From assembly GCA_910588775.1 (NCBI GenBank), contig CAJURH010000008.1:14889-78888 (forward strand): a stretch of 64,000 bases of DNA, given 5' to 3'. Numbering within the stretch: the stretch's first letter is position 1; every line of letters begins with the position of its first letter. Both the position numbers and the translations under genes were made by a program. The notes below the pieces were generated by a model that saw nothing but the letters and a program-made list of their open reading frames with translations, made no database searches and had not been told where the DNA came from. This DNA comes from an uncultured Lachnospiraceae bacterium. GTDB lineage: Bacteria; Bacillota; Clostridia; Lachnospirales; Lachnospiraceae. Of the stretch, positions 8,629-17,373 are shown piece by piece.

Positions 8629-9777
8629 CTACACACCAAAGATAGCCATGAATGTGCCCGCCGCCACCGCTGTTCCAATTACGCCCGCCACATTTGGTCC
8701 CATGGCATGCATCAAAAGGAAATTGGTGGAGTCGGCCTCCGCACCCACTTTCTGGGAAACCCGCGCCGCCATAGGCACCGCAGACACCCCGGCCGATCCA
8801 ATCAGCGGATTTACTTTACCCTTGGTTACTTTGCACATAATTTTCCCGAAAAGCACGCCCGCCATGGTTCCAAAGGCAAACGCCACCAGGCCCAGCAGCA
8901 CGATTTTCAATGTATCCATATTGAGGAAATTCTCTGCGCTGGTGGAAGCTCCCACAGAGGTTCCCAGCAAAATCACCACTATATACATCAGCGCGTTGGA
9001 GGCCGTCTCTGTCAACTGGCCCACCACGCCGGACTCCCGGAACAGATTTCCCAGCATCAGCATACCCACCAGCGGCGCCGTGGTGGGCAGAATCAGGCAG
9101 ACCACAATGGTAATCACAATGGGAAATAAAATCTTCTCCAGCTTAGACACCGGCCGAAGCTGTTCCATCTTAATTTTCCGCTCTTCTTCCGTAGTAAAAA
9201 GTTTCATAATCGGCGGCTGGATAATCGGCACCAAAGACATATAGGAATATGCCGCCACCGCGATGGGACCCATCAGCGCCCCCTGCCCCAGTTTTCCGGC
9301 CAGGAAGATGGATGTGGGTCCGTCCGCGCCGCCGATGATGGAAATGGCGGCTGCGGCTTTCCCGCTAAATCCCATGAAGATAGCCAGGAAATAGGCGATA
9401 TAAATGCCAAACTGAGCGGCCGCCCCCAGAAGGAAGCTTTTGGGATTGGCTATCAGCGGGCCGAAGTCCGTCATGGCCCCCACGCCCATGAAAATCAGCG
9501 AAGGCAGTATACTCCACTCATCCAGCAAATAAAAATAATGCAACAGTCCACCTACCCCATTGGAAGACTCTTCAATTCTCATCATAATATCCGGATAGAT
9601 ATTGACCAGAAGCATGCCAAAGGCAATGGGCACTAGCAAAAGCGGTTCAAATCCATGCCGAATGGCCAGATACAGGAAAACCAAAGCCACCAGGATCATG
9701 AAATAATTTCCCCCTGTCAGGCCAAAAAACGCAGTCTGATGGAGCAGGTTAGACAAAGTTTCTGTAACATAAGACAT
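8629..9777 (-). CDS. oadB: Sodium-pumping decarboxylase beta subunit
   Basis: 382-aa integral membrane protein that decarboxylates carboxybiotin and exports Na+. About nine to eleven hydrophobic segments are visible. The signature IIGGADGPTSIFLA near residue 155 carries the Asp implicated in Na+ and carboxybiotin handling. A second conserved region, SAGVSAVPMAARVSQKVG in pattern, lies near the C-terminus. It is the only beta subunit here and sits between two carboxyltransferase genes, so it may serve both. Confidence 0.95.
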   Translation of the reverse strand: MSYVTETLSNLLHQTAFFGLTGGNYFMILVALVFLYLAIRHGFEPLLLVPIAFGMLLVNIYPDIMMRIEESSNGVGGLLHYFYLLDEWSILPSLIFMGVGAMTDFGPLIANPKSFLLGAAAQFGIYIAYFLAIFMGFSGKAAAAISIIGGADGPTSIFLAGKLGQGALMGPIAVAAYSYMSLVPIIQPPIMKLFTTEEERKIKMEQLRPVSKLEKILFPIVITIVVCLILPTTAPLVGMLMLGNLFRESGVVGQLTETASNALMYIVVILLGTSVGASTSAENFLNMDTLKIVLLGLVAFAFGTMAGVLFGKIMCKVTKGKVNPLIGSAGVSAVPMAARVSQKVGAEADSTNFLLMHAMGPNVAGVIGTAVAAGTFMAIFGV

Positions 9778-9793
9778 TTGACTACCTCCCCTT

Positions 9794-10153
9794 CTAATTC
9801 ATGGACGCTAAAGTATCTCCATTTTCCACCGAATCGCCAACGGTTACGTCAATGGTGGCGATGGCGCCATCCTGGGGCGCCACCACAGGAATCTCCATCT
9901 TCATGGATTCCAGAATCACAATGGTGTCTCCGGCTTTCACGGCCTGGCCTTCTTTCACCTCGATTTTAAACACCTTGCCCGGCACCGACGCGGTAACCTT
10001 CACTGCGCCGCCTCCGGCCGTCTGTTTGGGCGCCGCCGCTTTGGGCGCAGGCGCAGAGGCAGTGGCCGCAGCGGTTGGCGTGGCTTTGCCTTCCACTTCT
10101 TCCACAACCACATCATATGCTGTTCCGTTTACGGTAATTGTATAATTTTTCAT
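9794..10153 (-). CDS. Biotin carboxyl carrier protein of the decarboxylase
   Basis: 119 aa. It has a short N-terminal segment, an Ala/Pro-rich flexible linker (about residues 24-50) and a C-terminal biotinyl domain. The biotinylation motif is ESMKME with Lys85 as the acceptor; Ser replaces the usual Ala of EAMKM, a common variant. It shuttles CO2 between the carboxyltransferases and OadB. It lies 16 bp upstream of oadB and 20 bp downstream of the OadG-like gene. Confidence 0.94.
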   Translation of the reverse strand: MKNYTITVNGTAYDVVVEEVEGKATPTAAATASAPAPKAAAPKQTAGGGAVKVTASVPGKVFKIEVKEGQAVKAGDTIVILESMKMEIPVVAPQDGAIATIDVTVGDSVENGDTLASMN

Positions 10154-10173
10154 CTCTTAATTTCCTCCTAGTT

Positions 10174-10908
10174 TTACCATTTTTCTTTCCTGCGGTTAGC
10201 CTTACGGATGGAACGCACCACAAAACCGTCGGTGGAAGTTCCCTCATAGGCGGCAATCGCCGCCGCGATCACGGCAACCAGCTCCCCGTTATCCTGCTGA
10301 GCAACCACGGGCTGAGGACGCATCTGCGCCTGCGCCGGAACCGGCCGCTCCTCTTCTTTTCGCGGCTTTTTCCCAGCTCCTCCAATAAACCGGAACATGG
10401 AAATCACAAACGTCAGAAAAATCAACATGGCGAATACGATTCCCATCCCCATCAGCGTGTTCATCCCCGCCCTTTGCAAAAGCACGGACATGGGGTATTG
10501 CACATCAAGGCTAAAAGATGTGGGCATGCCTGTCTTATCAAACAGATAGACAAACTCCGCCTCATATTTTGAAAACTCTCCAAGCATTTTCACCGAATAG
10601 CCATCGGAAATAATTTCAATCTCAGGTTTTCCCAGATTCTTAAAATCTCCCAGTTCATCCCTGCTGCTCTCCCATGCTTCCATGGTCATTACTGTAAACG
10701 CATCCCCGGATTCCTTGTATGAATCAATCTCATCCTGGCTTAACTCCATGACGGCCTGGGACAAACTCTCCGCCGTATTGGTCAAATTGTCCCTCATGTT
10801 CGCGTCGATGCTGTCTTTGGGCGCAGCGCCTGCCTGAACTGCCACGCACATCCACACGCCTAGCGCCAGCAGGGCTGTCCTATAGATTCTCTTCCATATC
10901 TGCTTCAT
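10174..10908 (-). CDS. OadG-like gamma subunit with large extracytoplasmic N-domain
   Basis: 244 aa. A signal peptide (hydrophobic core LLALGVWMCVAVQAGAA) is followed by about 120 extracytoplasmic residues. A transmembrane segment at about 150-175 (LMGMGIVFAMLIFLTFVISMF) is followed by a Pro-rich linker. The short cytoplasmic end, VAVIAAAIAAYEG...VVRSIRKANRR, is characteristic of OadG-type subunits. Classical OadG proteins are about 80-120 residues, so the exported domain is an addition; its function is unknown. The family anchors the carboxyltransferase to OadB. Confidence 0.82.
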   Translation of the reverse strand: MKQIWKRIYRTALLALGVWMCVAVQAGAAPKDSIDANMRDNLTNTAESLSQAVMELSQDEIDSYKESGDAFTVMTMEAWESSRDELGDFKNLGKPEIEIISDGYSVKMLGEFSKYEAEFVYLFDKTGMPTSFSLDVQYPMSVLLQRAGMNTLMGMGIVFAMLIFLTFVISMFRFIGGAGKKPRKEEERPVPAQAQMRPQPVVAQQDNGELVAVIAAAIAAYEGTSTDGFVVRSIRKANRRKEKW

Positions 10909-10926
10909 AATCTCACCCTACCTCGT

Positions 10927-12363
10927 CTATACTGTGCCATGCTTCTTGTCTGGACGCCCTTCCCGTTTGGTGTAAAGCATCTCGAAAGCTCCGATCACGT
11001 GTTTCCTGGTATCTTTGGGTTCAATCACCAGGTCCACATAGCCCCTTCTGGCCGCTGAGAGCACATTGGACTGCAGGGCCTGGTATTCCACGGTCTTAAC
11101 TTTCCATGTATCCGCGTCGGCCTCCGGATACATGATCTTAGCCGCCATAGACGCCTCCATTGCGCCCACCTCAGCGATGGACCAGGCATAGACCATATCC
11201 GCGCCGATGGACTTGCTGTTCATAGCCACATAGGCGCTTCCATAGGCCTTTCCCACGATTACGTTCACCTTGGGCACGGTGGCGTTGGCAAACGCATAAG
11301 TGAGACCGCCCACCGCTTTGGCCATATGTTTCTCAGAACATTTGGTGGCTTTAAAACCAGCCACATCTGTCAGAGTCAGCACCGGGATATGAAATGCGTC
11401 GCAGAATTTCACCAAATCCGCCGCCTTCTTCGCCCCTCTGGCGGAAAGAACGCCGCCGAAATCCTCCACGACCTTTCCCTCTTCATCGCAAATGACTCTG
11501 CGGTTGGCCACGCATCCCACGGTACTGCCGTTGAGCCTCATAAATCCGGTCACCACGTCTTTTCCGTAAGCCGCTTTCGTCTCCATGAATGCACGATTGT
11601 CTCCAATTCGGGCCAGTACGATCGCGGCGTTCCCCGCGCAATCCTCCAACCCTGGACAAGAACGGTTCAAGTCATCTTCGCAGGGCTGATAGGGAAGGTC
11701 GTCCTCATTGTTGGAGGGAAGAAAAGTTACCAGACGCTGTATGCACTCCAGAATCTCTTCCTCTGTCCCCACGCCGTCCACCAGCCCGGTCTCCTCGCTC
11801 TGGAACTTGGCGTCCGCCGTATCACATTTGGACACATGATTTCCATCCAAGGCATTGGGCGCATTTACAAACAGTTTACCTGTATCCTGAACCATAAACG
11901 TGAAATCCGACAAAGCCGGAAAAAGGGCCATCCCACCTCCGCAAGCGCCGAATACGCCTGTAATCTGCGGAATCACCCCAGAGGCCATTGCCTGCCTGTG
12001 GTAAATCTGCCCTAGACCATGCAGTGCGTCTGTGGCCTCCTGCAAACGCACGCCGCCGCAATCTAAGAGACCAATGATTGGCGCGCCTGTCTTCATTGCC
12101 AGATCGTACAGATTGGTGATTTTTTTGGCATGCATTTCACCCACGGTCCCGTTTAACACAGATACATCCTGGCTGTATACATACACCAGTTTTCCGCTGA
12201 TAACGCCATATCCGGTTATCACGCCATCTGACGGCGTATCTGTGTCAGCCAGGTTGAAATCCGTATTTCTGGCAGTGACGCCGCCGCCGATCTCCACAAA
12301 ACTGTTCGCATCAAGCAAAGAATGGATTCTTGCACTTGCTAAACTTTGCGCTGCATTACTCAT
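10927..12363 (-). CDS. mmdA: Acyl-CoA carboxyltransferase (MmdA-type decarboxylase alpha subunit)
   Basis: 478-aa carboxyltransferase with the two crotonase-like halves of the acyl-CoA carboxylase beta family. Oxyanion-hole glycine motifs are TGVFGACGGGMAL in the first half and GKAYGSAYVAM in the second. By context it moves CO2 from a malonyl- or methylmalonyl-type CoA ester to biotin for OadB. Substrate choice is not readable. The ATG at 12363 lies 8 bases after GGAGGG and is preferred over 12423. First gene of the decarboxylase operon, behind a strong promoter. Confidence 0.87.
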   Translation of the reverse strand: MSNAAQSLASARIHSLLDANSFVEIGGGVTARNTDFNLADTDTPSDGVITGYGVISGKLVYVYSQDVSVLNGTVGEMHAKKITNLYDLAMKTGAPIIGLLDCGGVRLQEATDALHGLGQIYHRQAMASGVIPQITGVFGACGGGMALFPALSDFTFMVQDTGKLFVNAPNALDGNHVSKCDTADAKFQSEETGLVDGVGTEEEILECIQRLVTFLPSNNEDDLPYQPCEDDLNRSCPGLEDCAGNAAIVLARIGDNRAFMETKAAYGKDVVTGFMRLNGSTVGCVANRRVICDEEGKVVEDFGGVLSARGAKKAADLVKFCDAFHIPVLTLTDVAGFKATKCSEKHMAKAVGGLTYAFANATVPKVNVIVGKAYGSAYVAMNSKSIGADMVYAWSIAEVGAMEASMAAKIMYPEADADTWKVKTVEYQALQSNVLSAARRGYVDLVIEPKDTRKHVIGAFEMLYTKREGRPDKKHGTV

Positions 12364-12422
12364 TCTTTCAGCCCTCCATTTTCTATTTGAGTTAAAATCT
12401 AACAAATTTACATTATTTTTCA

Positions 12423-12451
12423 ATTATAGCGTGTTTTTATGCCACTTTCAA
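12423..12451 (-). promoter_or_regulatory. SigA-type promoter of the decarboxylase operon
   Basis: Minus strand: TTGAAA (12446-12451), 17-base spacer, TATAAT (12423-12428). The start of transcription should be near 12416, giving a leader of about 50 bases before the mmdA ATG. Close to consensus at both hexamers. Confidence 0.85.
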
Positions 12452-12466
12452 TAGTTTTGTTGCCAG

Positions 12467-12497
12467 AAAAAAGCTGCAAAACAATTGTTTCACAGCC
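12467..12497 (-). terminator. Terminator after the GGDEF gene
   Basis: Minus strand GCTG..AAACAATTGTTT..CAGC stem with two wobble pairs, followed by CTTTTTTC. It begins at the stop codon of the GGDEF gene and separates it from the decarboxylase promoter. Confidence 0.8.
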
Positions 12498-12981
12498 TGG
12501 AAAGATCTTCATAAAAAAGAAAACATTGTTTGCCCGCATGTTTGGACGCATACAGCGCTTCATCCGCCCGGGCGGCCAATTCTTCGTAGACGCTGCCGTC
12601 CTCGGGATAGCAGGCAATCCCCATGCTCATGGACACCAAAGATTCCTCGGACGCGCCCATGCATGCGCCATAAAGCTGCATCGCCTGATTGTACGCCTCT
12701 TTCTGGCTGGACACATTGCCCAGAAACAACAGGAATTCATCTCCCCCGATCCTGGCCGCCACCCCTTGCCCATGAGTCATTTGCAGCAACCGCTCTCCCA
12801 CGGCTTTTAACAATTCATCTCCCGCCGCATAGCCGTAGGAATCGTTCACTTCCTGGAAATCGTCCAGATCCATGTAGAACAAAAGCCCGCTTTCCACTTT
12901 CTCCCCGTCCAGCAGATCCGTAATTTTTTCCCTGGCCGTCTGCCAATCATACAGGCCCGTCAGAGAATCCTGTCCGTTCAT
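12490..12981 (-). CDS. Stand-alone GGDEF domain protein (probable diguanylate cyclase)
   Basis: 163 aa, essentially one GGDEF domain with no sensor domain or membrane segment. It starts DSLTGLYD, has the metal-site FYMDLDDFQEVND, the intact signature IGGDEF near residue 100 and SMGIACYPEDG near 130. These match active cyclases that make c-di-GMP from GTP. No RxxD inhibitory site is seen just before GGDEF (the residues there are HGQGVAAR), so product feedback may be missing. A PilZ protein at 31032 is a possible c-di-GMP receptor in the same window. Confidence 0.88.
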   Translation of the reverse strand: MNGQDSLTGLYDWQTAREKITDLLDGEKVESGLLFYMDLDDFQEVNDSYGYAAGDELLKAVGERLLQMTHGQGVAARIGGDEFLLFLGNVSSQKEAYNQAMQLYGACMGASEESLVSMSMGIACYPEDGSVYEELAARADEALYASKHAGKQCFLFYEDLSRL

Positions 12982-13016
12982 ACGATTACCCCCTTGGACT
13001 TCCCGTCCATGCCCAT

Positions 13017-14216
13017 CTATAAAGCGCCATGAAAATATTTTCCAAACACCCTTTCACAACACCAGGTATAATCTGCTTTTTCTATTGTTCCCGCAGTTAT
13101 GACAGGATATTCTTTTAATAGTAAATCCCCCAAATAATACCGGATGTTTCCCACCTTTTTCCCCCGCTTCACCGGAGCTTTCAGGGATTTGGCATAATTT
13201 TTCTCTATACGCACATTCTCATCTTCCCGCATCAGAATGCGTAAGCTTTCCTTGGGCTTTTCCACCCGAACGTTCACATAGGCCGTGTCCGCCCAGCCCC
13301 GGTCCGTGGGAATGCCGTCTTCCACGGCAACGGCGCCCAGATCCGGAATCTTTTCGGCTTCCCGATATTCATAATGGCGCAGACCATAGCTGATCAATTT
13401 GCGGGTATCGCTCCATTTATAACTTTTATGGCTTGGCCATCCGCAGGCCAGAAGCGCTACGATAAATGTTTTGCCATCCTGACGAACCGCACCCACATAG
13501 CAATATCCGGCGGCGTTGGTAAAGCCCGTTTTGCCGGACAGCGCGCCTGCCATCATATCTAGCAGCGCATTGGCGTTATGGACTGTGTAATTCCGGGTGC
13601 CCTGCACGTCGCTGAAACTGTAGTTCCTGGTCTGGGTGATGCGTAAAAAAGTCTCGTTTCGAATGGCGTAGCTCATAATCCGCGCCAGATCCGCCGCCGT
13701 GGTTCCATGCGCTCCACCCTCGTCCGACGCGTCCAGACCGTTTGGCGTCACAAAATGCGTATTGGCGCATCCAATCGCCTTGGCTTTCTCATTCATCATG
13801 TCCGCAAACCCTTCCACGCTGCCCCCGATATGCTCGGCGATGGCCACCGCGGAATCGTTATGGCTTTGCAGCATCAGCGAGTAGACCAGATCTTTCAGAT
13901 AATACTCCTCTCCCTCCCGAATATTCAACTGCACATCCGGCATGGAGGCCGCATAGGAGGAAACCCGCACAATGTCATCGCCGGGAGCGTTCTCGATGGC
14001 CAACATACAGGTCATGACCTTGGTGGTGCTGGCCATGGGCATAAAGTCATACCCGTTTTTCTCGTACAACACCCTGGCCGTATCCCCATCCATCAAGACC
14101 GCGCTCTGGGCATAAAGCTGCCGGAGTTCTTCTGGCGCTTGTTCGTCCCCATAGGCCGCCACAGGGCAAAACACCGCGGCCAGAGCAAATAAAAAAACAA
14201 AAATTTTCTTTCTCAT
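13017..14216 (-). CDS. D-alanyl-D-alanine carboxypeptidase (DacF/PBP5 type)
   Basis: 399-aa secreted peptidase S11 that trims the terminal D-Ala of peptidoglycan stem peptides. Signal peptide at residues 1-22 ends near AAYG. Active-site motifs are MASTTK (SxxK), SHND (SxN variant) and SGKTGFT (KTG). The C-terminal beta-rich PBP5 domain follows, but no clear amphipathic anchor is apparent at the end. A second S11 enzyme lies at 17371; they differ in sequence and are not a recent duplication. Confidence 0.93.
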   Translation of the reverse strand: MRKKIFVFLFALAAVFCPVAAYGDEQAPEELRQLYAQSAVLMDGDTARVLYEKNGYDFMPMASTTKVMTCMLAIENAPGDDIVRVSSYAASMPDVQLNIREGEEYYLKDLVYSLMLQSHNDSAVAIAEHIGGSVEGFADMMNEKAKAIGCANTHFVTPNGLDASDEGGAHGTTAADLARIMSYAIRNETFLRITQTRNYSFSDVQGTRNYTVHNANALLDMMAGALSGKTGFTNAAGYCYVGAVRQDGKTFIVALLACGWPSHKSYKWSDTRKLISYGLRHYEYREAEKIPDLGAVAVEDGIPTDRGWADTAYVNVRVEKPKESLRILMREDENVRIEKNYAKSLKAPVKRGKKVGNIRYYLGDLLLKEYPVITAGTIEKADYTWCCERVFGKYFHGAL

Positions 14217-14277
14217 ATCCTACCCTCACTTAATACCCACTTCCTGTGATATTAAATGTATGTAAGGGTTTTCCAAA

Positions 14278-15069
14278 TTATGAGTGGGAATTATAATTTC
14301 TCTCAAACCTGTCCGGCAGATCTTCCTCCTCCCTGGCCACGCGCCAAAAATCTTGCAGCATTTGCGCGGCTTCTTTTTCCGCCTGTGCAAATAACTTTTC
14401 CAGTTCTTCCAAATACGGATGGCATCGGGGGGCACAGGCCGCTTTCATATAATTGCCCCCCACATGTTCATATTGCCCCATCAGCTTCAGAAACGGAAGG
14501 ATGACTTTTTGCTTTCTGCCGTTGTCGTCATAGACCATGGTGTTTGTGATAAAAATCATATTTCGCAGCGCGCTCTCTATTTGACAGACTGTGATTTCCG
14601 GAAAAACTTTCTGGATGACCCGGGCATTTTCCCTAGATGGGCGAATACAGCGGGCAGCCGGATAATACCGGTATGGGTTGAGACCCGCCTTCACCATCAG
14701 CCTCCGGTCCAGCTCCTTTTCAATCTCTCCATGACTCACTTCTTTTACCACTGTTCCATCAATATACGGATGACAGACGCTGTCCAGCACGAAATGGCAG
14801 ACAAATCCCAGTAAATAGGCCAGCAAGGCGTCATCTTCACACGCCAAAGCCGCCCCCTTCTCAAAAAAAGGGGCGGCAGTTTGGGCGTGCAACCGGACTC
14901 CAAACTGATTTACCCGGTTCTTACCAAAGCCATAATAAAACAAAATATCCGGCCCGTGCAGGCCAATACGATACAGCTCTCCATGTTCTTTTATTAACTG
15001 CCGCATATCCACGGGCAACTTCTTGTATACGTTCTTCCCAAATAAATCGTGTGTAAATGTCGTCGGCAT
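14278..15069 (-). CDS. Zinc-dependent phospholipase C-like protein
   Basis: 263 aa matching the Zn_dep_PLPC pattern. Metal-binding His/Asp residues appear in TFTHDLFG near the start, GLHGPDILFYYG near 38, FVCHFVLDSVCHPYIDG near 108 and SHGEIEKELDRR near 130. There is no signal peptide, so it is probably intracellular, unlike secreted clostridial alpha-toxins. The true substrate of this cytoplasmic family is unknown to me. It lies between scpB and a carboxypeptidase gene on the same strand. Confidence 0.75.
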   Translation of the reverse strand: MPTTFTHDLFGKNVYKKLPVDMRQLIKEHGELYRIGLHGPDILFYYGFGKNRVNQFGVRLHAQTAAPFFEKGAALACEDDALLAYLLGFVCHFVLDSVCHPYIDGTVVKEVSHGEIEKELDRRLMVKAGLNPYRYYPAARCIRPSRENARVIQKVFPEITVCQIESALRNMIFITNTMVYDDNGRKQKVILPFLKLMGQYEHVGGNYMKAACAPRCHPYLEELEKLFAQAEKEAAQMLQDFWRVAREEEDLPDRFERNYNSHS

Positions 15070-15090
15070 ATCCTTCCCCCTCTTTCGAAA

Positions 15091-15666
15091 TTATACATCC
15101 AGCTTCAGCTGGACTTCCTCTTCCGCTTCCGCTTTAAAGTCTTCCATCTGAACCGGATTCATGGCTGGCAGCTCATCCAGCGCCTGCACCCCGAAGGAGC
15201 GCAGAAACTCTTCGGTGGTCCCGAATAAAATGGGCCTGCCCGGCGCATCCAGCCGCCCCACCTCTTTGACCAGATCGTATTCCACCAGTTTATTGACGGT
15301 ATGGCTGCATTTCACACCACGGATTTTCTCAATCTCCGCTTTTGTAACCGGCTGTTTGTAGGCGATGATAGAGAGCGTTTCCAGCATCACATCGGTCAGC
15401 GCGGCTTTCTTCGGCTGTATGGCAATATTAATTAAGTATTCATAACATTGTTTCTTGGTGCACATCTGATAAGCGTCCTCCAGCTCAATGATCTGCACGC
15501 CGTATTCGTCGCCCTGGTACCGCTCCATCAGATTCTGCACAATCTTCTTCGTGGTGGGCACATCTTGCCCGATGGCCTGGGCCAGGTCTCCCGCCTCCAC
15601 AGACTCACCCATGGTAAATAAAATCGCCTCAATGGCCGCTTCCAGACGCTTCAACTGCATTTCCAT
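15091..15666 (-). CDS. scpB: Segregation and condensation protein B
   Basis: Kleisin-associated winged-helix protein that works with ScpA and Smc in chromosome condensation. 191 aa with the two WH domains, recognisable as LEAAIEAILFTMGE, then LETLSIIAYKQPVTKAEIEKIRG and GRPILFGTTEEFLRSFG. The start codon overlaps the scpA stop (TGATG). The ATG at 15660 has better spacing from GGGGAG and is an alternative. Confidence 0.95.
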   Translation of the reverse strand: MEMQLKRLEAAIEAILFTMGESVEAGDLAQAIGQDVPTTKKIVQNLMERYQGDEYGVQIIELEDAYQMCTKKQCYEYLINIAIQPKKAALTDVMLETLSIIAYKQPVTKAEIEKIRGVKCSHTVNKLVEYDLVKEVGRLDAPGRPILFGTTEEFLRSFGVQALDELPAMNPVQMEDFKAEAEEEVQLKLDV

Positions 15667-16412
15667 CAACTCCCCACCGCTTCTATCTGTATCTCATCAA
15701 ATGTATGTTCCTGAATAATCCGAATGTCTCCCGTCTTCATCAACTCCAGAATCGCCAGAAAAGTGACCACCACCTGCATTTTGCTGGCCTGTCGCTCCAG
15801 CAGACTGAAGAAGCTGAAACGCCCATGGGCTTTCGCATACTCCCGCACGTAACGCAGCTTATCCGGCAGGCTGGCCTCTTCCCGCTCGATTTTGCCAAAC
15901 TTGCTACGAATAGGGTCCAGCTTATCCTCCCTCTTTCGCATCACCGAATGGAACACCCCGTTTAACTGGGATAACGTCACATCCGCCAGCAATTCATTGG
16001 GACTGACCGGCACGCGGTACCCGGCCACCTCAGGCGGTATAGTCGGCTTCTTGTAGAAATTCTTCCCAGCGGTTTCCATCCGCTCTTTCAGCTCATAAGA
16101 CATATATTTGTACATTTTATATTCCAATAATTTCTCCACAAGTTCCACCCTGGGGTCTTCCTTCTCCTCCTCTTCCTGCACAGGCGCAGGCAGGAGCATC
16201 TTGCACTTAATATCCATCAGGGTGGCCGCCATCACCATAAACTCACTCACCACGCCCAGGTCTTCCCGTTCCATCTGACGGATGTATTCCATATATTGAT
16301 CTGTAATCTGCACAATGGGAATGTCGTAGATATCCACCTTGTTTTTATCAATCAAATGAAGCAGCAAATCCAGCGGCCCCTCAAACACCGGAAGTTTTAC
16401 CGGAATCGCCAT
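15666..16412 (-). CDS. scpA: Segregation and condensation protein A
   Basis: Kleisin subunit bridging Smc heads; 248 aa. The N-terminal signature is VFEGPLDLLLHLIDKNKVDIYDI, an acidic linker follows, and the C-terminal winged helix contains VVVTFLAILELMKTGDI. It overlaps scpB by one base and the upstream metallophosphoesterase gene by one base, so the three form an operon. Confidence 0.96.
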   Translation of the reverse strand: MAIPVKLPVFEGPLDLLLHLIDKNKVDIYDIPIVQITDQYMEYIRQMEREDLGVVSEFMVMAATLMDIKCKMLLPAPVQEEEEKEDPRVELVEKLLEYKMYKYMSYELKERMETAGKNFYKKPTIPPEVAGYRVPVSPNELLADVTLSQLNGVFHSVMRKREDKLDPIRSKFGKIEREEASLPDKLRYVREYAKAHGRFSFFSLLERQASKMQVVVTFLAILELMKTGDIRIIQEHTFDEIQIEAVGS

Positions 16413-17221
16413 TACACATCGCCTCCATGCACAATTTCAATCACTATCAGTTCCCTGGGATTGTGTATCCGAAACCTCACAGTATGCTCTCCAAGCCCCG
16501 GGCTGACCGCCATGTGCTGGCTCCCTTTGGAAAACAGACCACAGCAATACGGAGGAAACAGACGAAAATTAGGCGCCACAAGCCCCCGGTTCTCAGAAAA
16601 ACGGCATATGCCCCCATGGTAATGCCCGGATAAAATCAAATCCGCTCCCCAGGAAAAATACGCCTGGGCAAACTGGGGATTGTGGGCCAGCAAAATGTTG
16701 TAAGCTTTTGCGCCCGGCTTCCCAAGAACGCCATCCAGATAGCCATCCTCCATCACGACGCGCCTTAATTTCCGGTAAAACCGTCGCTCCCCGTCCCAGC
16801 CCCACAGAGCCACGGGAACGCCCGCTCCCACATCCACCGAAACTTTCTGATTGCGCAGGAAGCAAACGCCTTTCCCCTGCAGGCGCTGGTAAAATCGCGG
16901 AAACGTATCCCCGTATTTCTCTGGGTCCTCCATCAGACGTCCCTCGTGGTTTCCAAAGGCATAATACACGGGAAATTTTTTCACAAGAGAATCCAATAGC
17001 TCATCCGCCGCTTCCAGCCGCGGATTGGGTTCCCCAACCATCATGTCGCCGCCCACCAAAACCAGATCCGGCCGGGCCTCTTCCACTGCCTGGGCCAGAC
17101 GGCAGTTGCCCTGACCAAAGCGCATTCCATGGAGATCGCTTAAGAACGCCAGACGGATGCTTCCTTGCCGCCCAACCTTCTTTGACAAAATCCGATATGT
17201 CTTCATTTTAAAATTTTTCAT
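16412..17221 (-). CDS. Metallophosphoesterase (YaeI-like)
   Basis: 269-aa calcineurin-like phosphoesterase. The metal ligands appear in order: LSDLHGMRFG, VGGDMMVGE, FGNHEGR and LSGHYHGG. No signal peptide is convincing. Members act on various phosphodiesters; YaeI acts on UDP-diacylglucosamine, but the substrate here is unknown. The frame is open to 17422, yet the ATG at 17221 matches where homology begins; no strong ribosome site is visible there, so the start is uncertain. Confidence 0.8.
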   Translation of the reverse strand: MKNFKMKTYRILSKKVGRQGSIRLAFLSDLHGMRFGQGNCRLAQAVEEARPDLVLVGGDMMVGEPNPRLEAADELLDSLVKKFPVYYAFGNHEGRLMEDPEKYGDTFPRFYQRLQGKGVCFLRNQKVSVDVGAGVPVALWGWDGERRFYRKLRRVVMEDGYLDGVLGKPGAKAYNILLAHNPQFAQAYFSWGADLILSGHYHGGICRFSENRGLVAPNFRLFPPYCCGLFSKGSQHMAVSPGLGEHTVRFRIHNPRELIVIEIVHGGDV

Positions 17222-17321
17222 AGGATACAGTCTATCATGTTCCAGACAACAATTCAAGTTTTTAGATAATCGCCAAACACACGTTTTTTGTTTGCTGCAT
17301 CCGCATATTGCATACAGAGAA

Positions 17322-17347
17322 AAGCGCCCACTTCCATGTGGACGCTT
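17322..17347 (-). terminator. Terminator after the second D,D-carboxypeptidase gene
   Basis: Minus strand AAGCGTCCAC, 6-base loop, GTGGGCGCTT, then TTCTCT. The stem is 10 bp with one mismatch. Confidence 0.75.
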
Positions 17348-17350
17348 CTG

Positions 17351-17373
17351 GAGCGTGTTTGAAAACCGCTTTA
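17351..17373. repeat. Copy of a dispersed repeat core
   Basis: GAGCGTGTTTGAAAACCGCT lies across the end of the carboxypeptidase gene; the stop codon of that gene is part of the repeat (TTTA end). The 16-base core is identical at 19272 and 62139. Confidence 0.7.
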
